Below are positions 7,543 through 14,628 of a stretch of 43,015 bases of DNA, piece by piece. A program made the position numbers and the translations under genes. Source of the DNA: a virus; the IMG/VR virus record IMGVR_UViG_3300042010_000261, positions 1-43,015 of that record; one strand, 5' to 3'. Numbering within the stretch: position 1 is the stretch's first letter; every line of letters starts with the position of its first letter. The notes beneath the pieces are model-generated. The model was not told where the DNA came from, did no database searches, and saw nothing but the letters and a program-made list of their open reading frames with translations.

Positions 7543-8460
7543 ATGAGCATGGAACTGATGGTTCAGGCGATGAAGGTCAAGGTAGGAAACCCGCTTCGTA
7601 AGCTGGTCCTGCTTAAGCTGGCCGATAACGCAAGTGACCAGGGCGAATGCTGGCCGAGCTATCAGCATATCGCTGATCAGTGTGAGATCAGCCGTCGTTC
7701 CGTCATGAATCATGTTGCCGCGCTTTGCGAGTCTGGACTGATGCGAAAAGAGACCAGATCGGGACCGAAAGGCAATGGCAGCAATTTCTACCGACTAACC
7801 CTGAGCGGTGCAAATACCAGTCCGAGGGTAGTGCAGGAGATACACCAGGATGGTGAAGCAAATTCACCAGGGGCTGGTGCAGGAGATTCACCAGATGGTG
7901 CAACACATTCACCAGGGGATAGTGAAGGAGATTCACCCAGAATCAGTCACTCTTCTGAACCAGTCAAAGAACCAGAAAATACTTCTTGTCCGGACGCTCC
8001 GCCGTCGGACGGAAAATTGAAAAAAACCGATTTTTTAAAGCGCCACCCAGAAGCGGTGGTCTACAGCCCTGCAAAACGCCAGTGGGGCAGCCAGGAAGAT
8101 TTGACCTGTGCGCAATGGATTTGGAAGCGCGTGCTGAAACTCTACGAGGAGGCCGCAACCTTTGACGGCGAGATCGTTCGTCCGAAAGAGCCGAACTGGA
8201 CAGCCTGGGCGAATGAAGTTCGTCTGATGCGCACCCTTGATGGCCGTAGCCACAAGCAAATTTGTGAAATGTTCAAGCGCGTCCAGAGCGATACGTTCTG
8301 GGTTCGCCAGGTCAAATGCCCGGCCAAACTGCGCGAAAAATGGGATGACCTGATTATCCGCCTGTCGGCGCCAGGCACAGGGCATTACCAGGCTGGTGGA
8401 CGGGATATCAATCAGATCTCCCGTCCCGATAACACCATTCCGCCAGGATTCAGGGGGTAA
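7543..8460 (+). CDS. O-like replication initiator with internal origin
   Basis: A 305-residue DNA replication protein. The N-terminal winged helix (about 1-85; NPLRKLVLLKLADNASDQGECWPSYQHIADQCEIS) is the HTH_36-type domain of lambdoid initiators. Residues about 100-130 are Gly/Ser/Pro/Asp-rich and encoded by tandem iterons. The C-terminal part (about 165-290; AQWIWKRVLKLYEEA, EPNWTAWANEVRLM) resembles the DnaT/gp18-like module that recruits the helicase loader. GAGG precedes the ATG. The DnaC-like gene follows three bases after the stop, matching the lambda O-P arrangement with a DnaC-type loader in place of P. It should bind its own coding sequence to start replication. Confidence 0.85.
   Translation: MSMELMVQAMKVKVGNPLRKLVLLKLADNASDQGECWPSYQHIADQCEISRRSVMNHVAALCESGLMRKETRSGPKGNGSNFYRLTLSGANTSPRVVQEIHQDGEANSPGAGAGDSPDGATHSPGDSEGDSPRISHSSEPVKEPENTSCPDAPPSDGKLKKTDFLKRHPEAVVYSPAKRQWGSQEDLTCAQWIWKRVLKLYEEAATFDGEIVRPKEPNWTAWANEVRLMRTLDGRSHKQICEMFKRVQSDTFWVRQVKCPAKLREKWDDLIIRLSAPGTGHYQAGGRDINQISRPDNTIPPGFRG
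7836..8040 (+). other. Putative phage replication origin: iterons plus AT-rich segment
   Basis: Inside the initiator gene, the core CACCAG recurs at 7843, 7865, 7889, 7910 and, as CACCCAG, at 7934. The intervals are 21-24 bases, close to two helical turns. Most copies extend to TTCACCAG followed by a TGGTG or TAGTG arm, giving CACCA-N2-6-TGGTG dyads. About 70 bases further on comes an A/T-rich stretch (8010-8038, including runs of seven A and six T). Iterons inside O followed by an AT-rich segment is the lambda ori design. Confidence 0.75.
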
Positions 8461-8462
8461 GC

Positions 8463-9203
8463 ATGCAAAACGCAGGTTCCATTCTCGATCGCCTTCGCCG
8501 CGTCATTCCGCCGGGCGTAGAACCCAAATTTAAGAGCGCTGCAGAGCTGATGGCCTGGCAGCGGGAAGAAGGGCAAAAGCGCGCAGCTGAGATTGACAAG
8601 ATCAACCAGCAGGCGCGGGCAGAGAAAATTTTCGGGCGATCCGGGATTCAGAACCTGCACCGCAGCTGCAGCTTCGCAAATTACAAGGTGGAGGGCGACG
8701 GCCAGCGGCATGCGCTGAGTATGGCAAAGAGCTATGCGCAAAATTATGGTACCGGGTTCGCCAGTTTCGTTTTCACCGGAAAGCCTGGTACCGGGAAAAA
8801 CCACCTTTCAGCGGCCATCGGCAACTACCTGCTGAAGCAGGGGAAAACGGTTCTGATTGTGACTGTGCCGGATCTGACCCTGCGCGCCCGAGCCTGCTAC
8901 GACGAAGGGCAGTCTGAAGCCGCGCTGCTGGACGACCTCTGCAAAGTGGATCTGCTGGTGCTCGACGAAGTCGGCATTCAGCGCGACAGCCGCGGCGAGA
9001 AAGTTTTATTGAACCAGATTATCGATCGCCGGCTGGCCGCTATGCGCCCCGTTGGCGTACTGACCAACCTGAATTACGACGCGCTGATAGAGACCCTGGG
9101 GGCAAGGGTTATTGATCGCCTGCGCATGGATAACGGCATTTGGGTGAATTTTGACTGGGAGAGCTATCGCGGAAACGTTAGCCACCTGAGACCTGTTAAG
9201 TGA
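8463..9203 (+). CDS. DnaC-like helicase loader
   Basis: A 246-residue AAA+ ATPase that loads the host DnaB helicase at the phage origin. Walker A is GKPGTGKNH (about 108-116), Walker B LLVLDEVG (about 162-169), then sensor-region LTNLNYDAL and an Arg-rich GARVIDRLRMDNG. These match E. coli DnaC in order and spacing, and the unusual Asn in the Walker A is shared with it. The N-terminal 60 or so residues, rich in Lys/Arg/Gln, should bind DnaB. The gene follows the initiator by two bases and precedes DUF1627. Confidence 0.93.
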   Translation: MQNAGSILDRLRRVIPPGVEPKFKSAAELMAWQREEGQKRAAEIDKINQQARAEKIFGRSGIQNLHRSCSFANYKVEGDGQRHALSMAKSYAQNYGTGFASFVFTGKPGTGKNHLSAAIGNYLLKQGKTVLIVTVPDLTLRARACYDEGQSEAALLDDLCKVDLLVLDEVGIQRDSRGEKVLLNQIIDRRLAAMRPVGVLTNLNYDALIETLGARVIDRLRMDNGIWVNFDWESYRGNVSHLRPVK

Positions 9204-9220
9204 ATTTTGAGGAGAAAATT

Positions 9221-9895
9221 ATGGAAACCGTACTGGATGCACTGAAAGCCATGAAAAGAGCGACATATCGTGAGGTTGCTGCCCGCCTGGATATCGAGCC
9301 CGTTGAAGCGCTGAACATGCTGCGCGAGCAGAAAGAGCAGGGGTTATGTGATTTTTACGATGGGGCATGGTCTCTTGGTACCATGCAAGAGCAGGCCAGG
9401 CAGCCGACCAAACCGCAGGTAGCGGCGTCAGCACATCAGGATCCGCGCCTGAAAGGTGATGAACCAGCACCGGTTAATGCTGTGGTCATCCGCCAGCTGC
9501 TTGGAACGAGCGGCGCTATGACCACCGCGGCGCTGGCTGCAGCTATAAATCGTAATGCCCGCGGCATGGTCTCTGTAATGCTGTCTTTTGCGCGCCAGGG
9601 GGTGGTTATCAAAAATGGGAAAGGGAAGGGCGTGACATGGTCTCTGCCTGTAACCGACGAGGCCGCAGGTGTTACAGCCGAAGCTGCACAGCCAGAAAAA
9701 ACAACTGCAGAAATTATTGAGTCCATCCCTGCATTCGCTTCCCGGCCAGATGATCTGATTATTCCGTCATCCCGTTATATCTCCTGTGAAATCCGCCGGA
9801 CAAAAGCGAAGCTGTCAAAACTGCAGCGTCTGCAGGGGGCTGTTCGCGAGCTGCGCCGCCATAAACATCTGCTGGAGGTGCTGGGGAATGACTGA
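9221..9895 (+). CDS. DUF1627 family protein
   Basis: A 224-residue protein with two winged-helix-like segments: residues 1-55 (METVLDALKAMKRATYREVAARLDI, EPVEALNMLREQKEQGL) and about 85-140 (LLGTSGAMTTAALAAAINRNARGM). A basic C-terminal helix (KRLQGAVRELRRHKHLLEVL-like) follows. I chose the ATG after GAGGAG; an upstream in-frame ATG overlaps the loader gene. DUF1627 genes commonly follow the replication module in lambdoid prophages of enterobacteria. The layout suggests a DNA-binding regulator, but the function is unknown. Confidence 0.75.
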   Translation: METVLDALKAMKRATYREVAARLDIEPVEALNMLREQKEQGLCDFYDGAWSLGTMQEQARQPTKPQVAASAHQDPRLKGDEPAPVNAVVIRQLLGTSGAMTTAALAAAINRNARGMVSVMLSFARQGVVIKNGKGKGVTWSLPVTDEAAGVTAEAAQPEKTTAEIIESIPAFASRPDDLIIPSSRYISCEIRRTKAKLSKLQRLQGAVRELRRHKHLLEVLGND

Positions 9896-10088
9896 TTTAC
9901 CGAAATGCCCTCAATGCGGCATGGCTCCTTCACTGAGGGTTCGTAGTCGGGGAATGAACTGGGGTTCGGCAGAGGTTCGCTGTTCGAACGGTTGCCCTGG
10001 CGTCCGCGCGGGATTTTCGTTCCCGCCTGATGGTGAGGCAGCGGCCCGGCAGTTGCTTCAGGAAAAATGGAAAGAACTTGTGAAGTGA
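9888..10088 (+). CDS. Small zinc-finger protein (Lar-like)
   Basis: A 66-residue protein overlapping the DUF1627 gene by eight bases, so probably coupled. It has CPQC (residues 7-10) and a second Cys pair in CSNGCPG, with Arg-rich beta strands between. This resembles the one-finger Lar/restriction-alleviation-like proteins of lambdoid phages. The spacing differs somewhat from classical Lar, so the functional call is weak. Confidence 0.65.
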   Translation: MTDLPKCPQCGMAPSLRVRSRGMNWGSAEVRCSNGCPGVRAGFSFPPDGEAAARQLLQEKWKELVK

Positions 10089-10131
10089 CTCAACGATACC
10101 ACGACCAAAAACTCATGAAGAGCGCACTGTG

Positions 10132-10281
10132 ATGATTAACCGAATTATCGAACAGGTGAAAGAGAAGGGCCGCATCATGACGGAGGATGTCGTCGCGATG
10201 TTTAACCTTCACCGAACCACCGTGGAGAAATACATCTGGATTGTCGTACAGCCTAGAGAGCATATCCGTCATGGCCGCTGA
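10132..10281 (+). CDS. 49-residue helix-turn-helix protein
   Basis: A short frame beginning MINRIIEQVKEKGRIMTEDV and continuing AMFNLHRTTVEKYI to a stop after HIRHGR. The helix, turn and recognition-helix pattern (MTEDVVAMFNLHRTTVEKY) fits a winged-helix/DUF977-like DNA-binding domain of phage early regions. No strong ribosome-binding site is visible. It lies 43 bases after the zinc-finger gene and is the last gene before composition changes to AT-rich. It may be a truncated relic. Confidence 0.5.
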   Translation: MINRIIEQVKEKGRIMTEDVVAMFNLHRTTVEKYIWIVVQPREHIRHGR

Positions 10282-10424
10282 GGTATCTTCAGTAGCAAGA
10301 GAAAAATCATAGAATATGATTTGAGACGATATTCAAATTCGGAGAGAGAGTGATAAATAGTCACTTAAGTAAGAATTCAGTACAGGATCATTAAAAAAAT
10401 CATTACTCTTTGTTTACTCTTTTT

Positions 10425-10463
10425 GCTTGAGATAGTGAAAACTGTCTCAAGCATTATTTTTTT
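10425..10463 (+). terminator. Intrinsic terminator before the AT-rich cargo
   Basis: GCTTGAGA pairs with TCTCAAGC across a 12-base loop (partly extendable), followed by ATTATTTTTTT. It lies in the 286-base gap between the replication genes and the OLD-like gene, insulating the cargo from PR transcription. The remainder of the gap is AT-rich with no supported gene. Confidence 0.7.
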
Positions 10464-10567
10464 AACATAATGCAAAGTTCTACACATCTGCGAGCGGAAA
10501 ATCTTGAGTTGACCTAAAAAACCGTATATATAGTACGTATAAAAACGACTCAAGCAAGGAATTGATT

Positions 10568-12310
10568 GTGGCTAACTCTATCACAAAACTACGTAGTATG
10601 AATGTGGAAAGTTTTCGAGGTCTCAAGAATGTAAATATATCATTTGGGGAGCGAATTACTGTTATTTGTGGTAAGAATGGCACATCAAAATCAACCATAC
10701 TTGGAATTATCGCCCAAATTTTTAGTTTTTCTCGTGACTATTCTAAAGATCCTGCGGAGTTGCTGGGGTCCTATCGGACACTTACAGGTAATCGCTTTAA
10801 ATCTCTATTTAGTGAGCACTTTAGGTTTTCAAGTAAATTTGATACACCTGGCGGGATGGAAGTGCAAATAACACTCTATGATGGTGCATTTGAAAAAGAA
10901 TTGAATAATTTAAGACTTGGTCTGGTTGACTCGACATATCATCAGAAAGCAAGGCCAGTTCTCAGGAATAACGACGTCTTAGGCAATAAAAATACCAGTC
11001 GTAATGTTACTCACCCTGTAATTTACTTGAGCCTTCAGAGACTTTTACCAATAACGCTGAGACCTGAATATAGTGAGCGCGATGTCCAGTATATCATTGA
11101 TAATAAAAAAGAAATACTATCAATGAACAGAAGGTTACTTATCAAGGAAAATGGAACGTCCATTACTGCTACCACAGGAACTATCGACTCAATGGTAGTG
11201 CATGGAGATAATTATGACCATGAATCGGTTTCTGTCGGTGAGGATAACGTTGGACAGATTATCCAAGCTATATTTTCTTTCAAAAGACTAAAGGAAGAAT
11301 TGAAAGATTATCATGGTGGCATGCTATTGATTGATGAAGCAGATGCTGGGCTTTTCCCTGCTGCGCAAATTGAATTAATTAACGTGCTAAAAAAAATGGC
11401 TAGTAAGCTTGATTTGCAAATTGTTATGACATCGCACTCACCTATCCTTATTGAGGAGGTGTTTAAATTAAGTAAAGTTGCTGATAAGGATTATAGGACA
11501 GTATATCTTACGGATACATATGGACCTATTTCAGCTAAAACAAATCTTTCATGGCCAGAAATTAATGCTGATCTGCTCGTTGATACCATAAAAGTTGATG
11601 CGGAAGAAGCATTCCCTAAAATAAATATTTACTTTGAGGATTTTGAGGCTTATTTGTTCTTCAAACAACTAATAACAGAAAGACATATCAATAAAATAAT
11701 CACTCCGCTAAAAGACGTAAATATAAGTTGTAGTACTATGTTAGATTTAATGGCACGGAAAATACCAGAGTTTATTAATAAAAGTATAATAGTTCTGGAT
11801 GGCGATGTTGTAAATGATAATGGCCAGAATGCAAAAAAAGCAAAATCTGAGAAGAGCCTGTGCTTATTACCAACGACTCTTCCGCCAGATCAGCTTTTGT
11901 TTGAATTTTTGTATAATTTAGATAAAGAAGATTTGTATTGGCAAAAGAATCAAGGTTTCACAAGACAGGTTTTTATAAGAATTAGTGGCGATATTATAGA
12001 TCGGCTCAATATAGTTGGAGAGAAAATATCTCTAGAAGATATTATTAAAAATTACAGAAAAGGTAAAAGTGAAGAGAGTGTAAAAGGAGAGCTTAGAAAG
12101 TTATTCAAGGCTTTTGCTCAAAATGATAAAATCCGTACGCTTTTAACTGGCCCAGTAAGTAAGAATCCGTTCAGATATTGGATTAACCAAAACCCAGAGC
12201 TAAAACTTGAATTTAAGAAAAAATTTGAAGCTTGCTTAATTAATGCCCTAATTAGTGGTTTTGGTATTGATTCCGGCAAAGTGTATGGTTACCTTCAAAT
12301 CGATAACTGA
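10568..12310 (+). CDS. OLD-like protein: ABC-type ATPase with C-terminal TOPRIM
   Basis: A 580-residue ATPase-nuclease candidate. The ABC/SMC-like ATPase has Walker A GKNGTSKST (about 35-43; Ser where Gly is usual), Walker B GGMLLIDEADAG (about 250-261) and the H-loop MTSHSP (about 287-292). A TOPRIM-like domain follows: acidic YFEDFEAYLFF (about 355-365) and IIVLDGDV (about 407-414, the DxD motif). This layout and length match class 1 OLD nucleases such as phage P2 Old, or a fused PARIS-type protein. GTG was chosen as start because AAGGA lies seven bases upstream; a TTG two codons earlier is too close. The gene is strongly AT-rich compared with its neighbours and is followed by a methylase. 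Anti-phage or self-protection roles are inferred. Confidence 0.8.
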   Translation: MANSITKLRSMNVESFRGLKNVNISFGERITVICGKNGTSKSTILGIIAQIFSFSRDYSKDPAELLGSYRTLTGNRFKSLFSEHFRFSSKFDTPGGMEVQITLYDGAFEKELNNLRLGLVDSTYHQKARPVLRNNDVLGNKNTSRNVTHPVIYLSLQRLLPITLRPEYSERDVQYIIDNKKEILSMNRRLLIKENGTSITATTGTIDSMVVHGDNYDHESVSVGEDNVGQIIQAIFSFKRLKEELKDYHGGMLLIDEADAGLFPAAQIELINVLKKMASKLDLQIVMTSHSPILIEEVFKLSKVADKDYRTVYLTDTYGPISAKTNLSWPEINADLLVDTIKVDAEEAFPKINIYFEDFEAYLFFKQLITERHINKIITPLKDVNISCSTMLDLMARKIPEFINKSIIVLDGDVVNDNGQNAKKAKSEKSLCLLPTTLPPDQLLFEFLYNLDKEDLYWQKNQGFTRQVFIRISGDIIDRLNIVGEKISLEDIIKNYRKGKSEESVKGELRKLFKAFAQNDKIRTLLTGPVSKNPFRYWINQNPELKLEFKKKFEACLINALISGFGIDSGKVYGYLQIDN

Positions 12311-12390
12311 TTGTTTTTCTGGTGAATTATTGTATGGCCATACCTTGCTTGTATTTGGTACAATATCGGCCTATACATATGAGGTGCTTT
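12311..12390 (+). promoter_or_regulatory. Inter-cargo region with a 12-bp palindrome and possible -10
   Basis: The 80 bases between the two cargo genes contain the perfect palindrome GTATGGCCATAC (12332-12343), the -10-like TACAAT about 15 bases downstream, and GAGG before the methylase start. This could be an operator and separate promoter letting the methylase be expressed independently. No convincing -35 was seen. Confidence 0.35.
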
Positions 12391-13251
12391 ATGCGGTTTA
12401 ATACGCCACTACGTTATCCAGGCGGTAAAGGTAAGTTATTCAACTTTATGAGTAAAATCATAGGGATGAACGATTTACAGGATCTGCATTACGCAGAGCC
12501 ATACGCCGGCGGTGCCGGTTTGGCGTTGAAGTTACTATTCAAAGAAAATGCTTCACAAATATACCTTAACGATTTGAACTTAGCTGTATATTCTTTTTGG
12601 AATAGTGTACTCAACCGAACTGAAGAATTATGCCATATGATCCTTACAACTGAAGTTTCTATGGATGAGTGGCATATTCAAAAGTCAATTATGACTAATC
12701 CTGAAAATAAGGATCTTCTCCAACTTGCTTTTGCTACATTTTTTCTTAACAGAACAAACCGCTCTGGAATCCTTAAAGGGGGGGTGATCGGAGGTAAGAG
12801 TCAGGACGGAAAATGGAAATTGGATGCCAGATACAATAAGCAAGATTTAATTCAAAGAATTAAACTTATAGCTGCGCAAAAGGATCGGATACATATTTAT
12901 AATCTCGATGCTAATGATTTTATTACAAAAGTTGTAAAAAATCTGCCAAATCACTCTTTGACATATTTTGACCCTCCATACTATGTCAAGGGGAAAGGTC
13001 TATATGAAAATCATTATTTACATGAAGACCATGTTGTCATCGCCAATAGGATACAGACTGAGATTCAAACACCATGGATAGTTTCATATGATAATGTTGC
13101 ACCTATTCGAACGATGTACAATTCATCAAAAACCTTATCTTATGGAATCACCTATAGCGCCCAAGAGCGCTATACAGGCGACGAAGTTATGTACTTTAGT
13201 GATGGCCTAAAGTACCCGGAATGTGCTGACCCGGCAAAATTTAAAGGGTAA
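12391..13251 (+). CDS. D12-class DNA N6-adenine methyltransferase
   Basis: A 286-residue Dam-like methylase. The N-terminal PLRYPGGKGKL and AEPYAGGAGLAL (AdoMet-binding motif I) and the catalytic DPPY in YFDPPYYVKGKG (about 195) are diagnostic of the MethyltransfD12 family, which methylates adenine at N6 using S-adenosylmethionine. In between, FLNRTNRSGIL is the conserved target-recognition neighbourhood. I chose the ATG giving MRFNTPLRYPGG because GAGG precedes it. AT content matches the preceding OLD-like gene, so the two look acquired together. Target sequence cannot be read from the protein. It may protect phage and host DNA from the neighbour, or from host nucleases. Confidence 0.92.
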   Translation: MRFNTPLRYPGGKGKLFNFMSKIIGMNDLQDLHYAEPYAGGAGLALKLLFKENASQIYLNDLNLAVYSFWNSVLNRTEELCHMILTTEVSMDEWHIQKSIMTNPENKDLLQLAFATFFLNRTNRSGILKGGVIGGKSQDGKWKLDARYNKQDLIQRIKLIAAQKDRIHIYNLDANDFITKVVKNLPNHSLTYFDPPYYVKGKGLYENHYLHEDHVVIANRIQTEIQTPWIVSYDNVAPIRTMYNSSKTLSYGITYSAQERYTGDEVMYFSDGLKYPECADPAKFKG

Positions 13252-13284
13252 TTAACTTCTCTTTTAAATGTAATTTGTCACTTT

Positions 13285-13310
13285 GAACATCATCTCTGCA
13301 GATGATGTTC
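13285..13310. repeat. Perfect 11-bp inverted repeat
   Basis: GAACATCATCT and AGATGATGTTC are separated by CTGC, immediately downstream of the methylase. No T run follows, so it is not a standard intrinsic terminator. It could stabilise the 3' end of the cargo transcript or be a protein site. Confidence 0.7.
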
Positions 13311-13384
13311 CTCTGGTCTTTGAACTTGTTCCGGCTGTTATTCCACTTATTTTACATAGACCTACATAGATCCTACGCCCCATT

Positions 13385-13410
13385 GCTTTAACAATTCGTG
13401 CTGTTAAAGC
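13385..13410. repeat. Perfect 9-bp inverted repeat upstream of the LexA box
   Basis: GCTTTAACA and TGTTAAAGC flank an eight-base spacer, 25 bases before the LexA box. It is a candidate second operator for the SOS-controlled gene. Confidence 0.6.
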
Positions 13411-13434
13411 ATTGATCAATCACACTCATAGGTG

Positions 13435-13454
13435 TACTGTATAAATATACAGTT
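13435..13454 (+). promoter_or_regulatory. LexA box
   Basis: TACTGTATAAATATACAGTT contains the full CTGT-N8-ACAG palindrome and differs little from the E. coli consensus. It lies 20 bases before the HumD-like start, so LexA should repress this gene until SOS induction. Confidence 0.92.
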
Positions 13455-13474
13455 TATTGACGAGGGTGATTATC

Positions 13475-13798
13475 ATGGGTTTTCCATCACCAGCAGCAGA
13501 CTACGCAGAACAGACGCTCACTATCACCAGCCTTTACGGATATGACGGCAATTGCCGCACCATCGAAACATCAGCCGGGTACGCGATCATAAACGTCGCC
13601 AGAAAGCCGGAAGTTGGTGACACAGTCTTGATTTCGTTCTGCGGCAGTCTGGACTTCGCAAAAGTGCAGGGGAAAGCGCTGATCACTCAGGATGGAGAGG
13701 CTATTGAGGGCGACGCGCTGGATGATGCAACCGTAATGGGAGTGGTAACGCACCTCCTGAGTCGAGTGACCGATACTGACAATCGGCCTGTGATCTAA
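13475..13798 (+). CDS. HumD-like protein (UmuD'-type, no self-cleavage segment)
   Basis: A 107-residue protein starting [13 protein letters not shown], i.e. exactly at the Gly that follows the RecA-promoted cleavage site of UmuD (Cys24-Gly25). It therefore resembles a pre-processed UmuD', like P1 HumD. The C-terminal beta fold is recognisable (GDTVLISFCGSLDFAKVQGKAL then DATVMGVVTH), and Lys63 aligns with UmuD Lys97. The GDSM segment bearing the catalytic Ser60 is absent, so it cannot be a protease. GAGG precedes the ATG and a LexA box lies just upstream, making it SOS-induced. A likely role is as a UmuD' substitute or modulator of a Y-family polymerase. Confidence 0.82.
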   Translation: MGFPSPAADYAEQTLTITSLYGYDGNCRTIETSAGYAIINVARKPEVGDTVLISFCGSLDFAKVQGKALITQDGEAIEGDALDDATVMGVVTHLLSRVTDTDNRPVI

Positions 13799-13834
13799 AA
13801 GACCTGATCTGATTCCTGTGTCTTAAAGCCGATC

Positions 13835-13874
13835 GGTTAGACAGAACAATTTCGCCGAATTGCTCTGTCTAACC
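13835..13874. repeat. Long hairpin downstream of the HumD-like gene
   Basis: GGTTAGACAGA pairs with TCTGTCTAACC, and the stem continues with CAATT/AATTG to a short TCGCCG loop, with one mismatch. No T run follows. It lies 36 bases after the HumD-like stop and about 100 bases before the next gene, and may be an attenuator or processing site. Confidence 0.7.
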
Positions 13875-13971
13875 TATAAGATGTCTGGTTAGCGGAACCT
13901 TTAATTGAATCAGTGCGCAGGGAGATAAAGGACCGCCCCCGGAAGGGGAAACCATATTTAGGGATGTGCCC

Positions 13972-14190
13972 ATGAAATTAAATGAATTTGCCGCGGGTTT
14001 AAAAAAAGACGGATTGCTTGTTTTAAATCTGTCCGATGGCGAAATAACTGACTACGTCGTCACCAATAATGCTTTACGCACGCTGATACGCCGGGAAGGA
14101 AATAGAATTTCCGCGCGGATCCTCAGTGATGATGAGCGGATAATCAACCTTAACTCCCTGCCAGAAGCACTTAAGGTTCTCAAGCCGTAA
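13972..14190 (+). CDS. Small phage protein of unknown function
   Basis: A 72-residue protein starting MKLNEFAAGLKKDGLLVLN, with AGGGA seven bases before the ATG. Beta-rich central part (ITDYVVTNNALRTLIRREGNRISARIL) and a short C-terminal helix. No motif or family was recognised. It begins the group that runs through Ref, RusA and DUF1133. Confidence 0.6.
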   Translation: MKLNEFAAGLKKDGLLVLNLSDGEITDYVVTNNALRTLIRREGNRISARILSDDERIINLNSLPEALKVLKP

Positions 14191-14257
14191 GTGTTGATTT
14201 ATAATAATCAAACGGGCTGAACACCCACTGATTACTGCGCCAACCTGAGGAATCAAA

Positions 14258-14338
14258 ATGGCGCAGAGTATTACCCCAAATTACCTTCACCGCACGATTA
14301 CGCGCGGTGATTCTGCTTATGCTGGTGGTCCAGCATGA
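14258..14338 (+). CDS. Possible 26-residue leader peptide coupled to the Ref-like gene
   Basis: A tiny frame, MAQSITPNYLHRTITRGDSA then YAGGPA, with GAGG eight bases before its ATG. Its TGA overlaps the ATG of the nuclease gene as ATGA. The good ribosome-binding site and stop-start overlap suggest translational coupling. The peptide may be a remnant of a longer gene. Confidence 0.4.
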   Translation: MAQSITPNYLHRTITRGDSAYAGGPA

Positions 14339-14628
14339 AGAAAGCAGATAGCTTCCATCTTTCACGTGTGGCCGCACTGGGCTGCATAATGTGCAGAAAT
14401 CAGAACCTGGGCGAAACGCCTGCGGAAATCCACCACATCCGAACCGGGCAGGGCGCAAGCCAGCGCGCTGACCATCGGAAATCAATTCCTCTGTGCCATT
14501 TGCACCATCGCAACGGCGGTTATGGTGTGGCGATTCATGCTGGTCGTAAGCAATGGGAGAAAAACTTCGGTACCGAGTTGCAGCTGCTGGAGCAGGTCCA
14601 GTTAGAGCTGGGAGTGTTCTATGCCTAA
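14335..14628 (+). CDS. Ref-family HNH-type recombination nuclease
   Basis: A 97-residue protein with GCIMCRNQ (zinc-binding CxxC), AEIHHIRTGQG, then CHLHHRNGGYGVAIHAG and a C-terminal WEKNFGTELQLLEQV helix. This Cys and His pattern is that of the Ref proteins first described from phage P1. P1 Ref is a RecA-dependent HNH-superfamily nuclease that cuts at RecA-made D-loops and stimulates recombination. This copy is only the nuclease module, shorter than P1 Ref. It is followed, with an eight-base overlap, by rusA, giving a recombination pair. Confidence 0.82.
   Translation: MKKADSFHLSRVAALGCIMCRNQNLGETPAEIHHIRTGQGASQRADHRKSIPLCHLHHRNGGYGVAIHAGRKQWEKNFGTELQLLEQVQLELGVFYA

Noticed and set aside
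7836-7940. CRISPR-like array from the regularly spaced CACCAG repeats
   Set aside because: Repeats are too short, spacers of 15-18 bases are too small, and the sequence codes for the initiator; iterons fit better.
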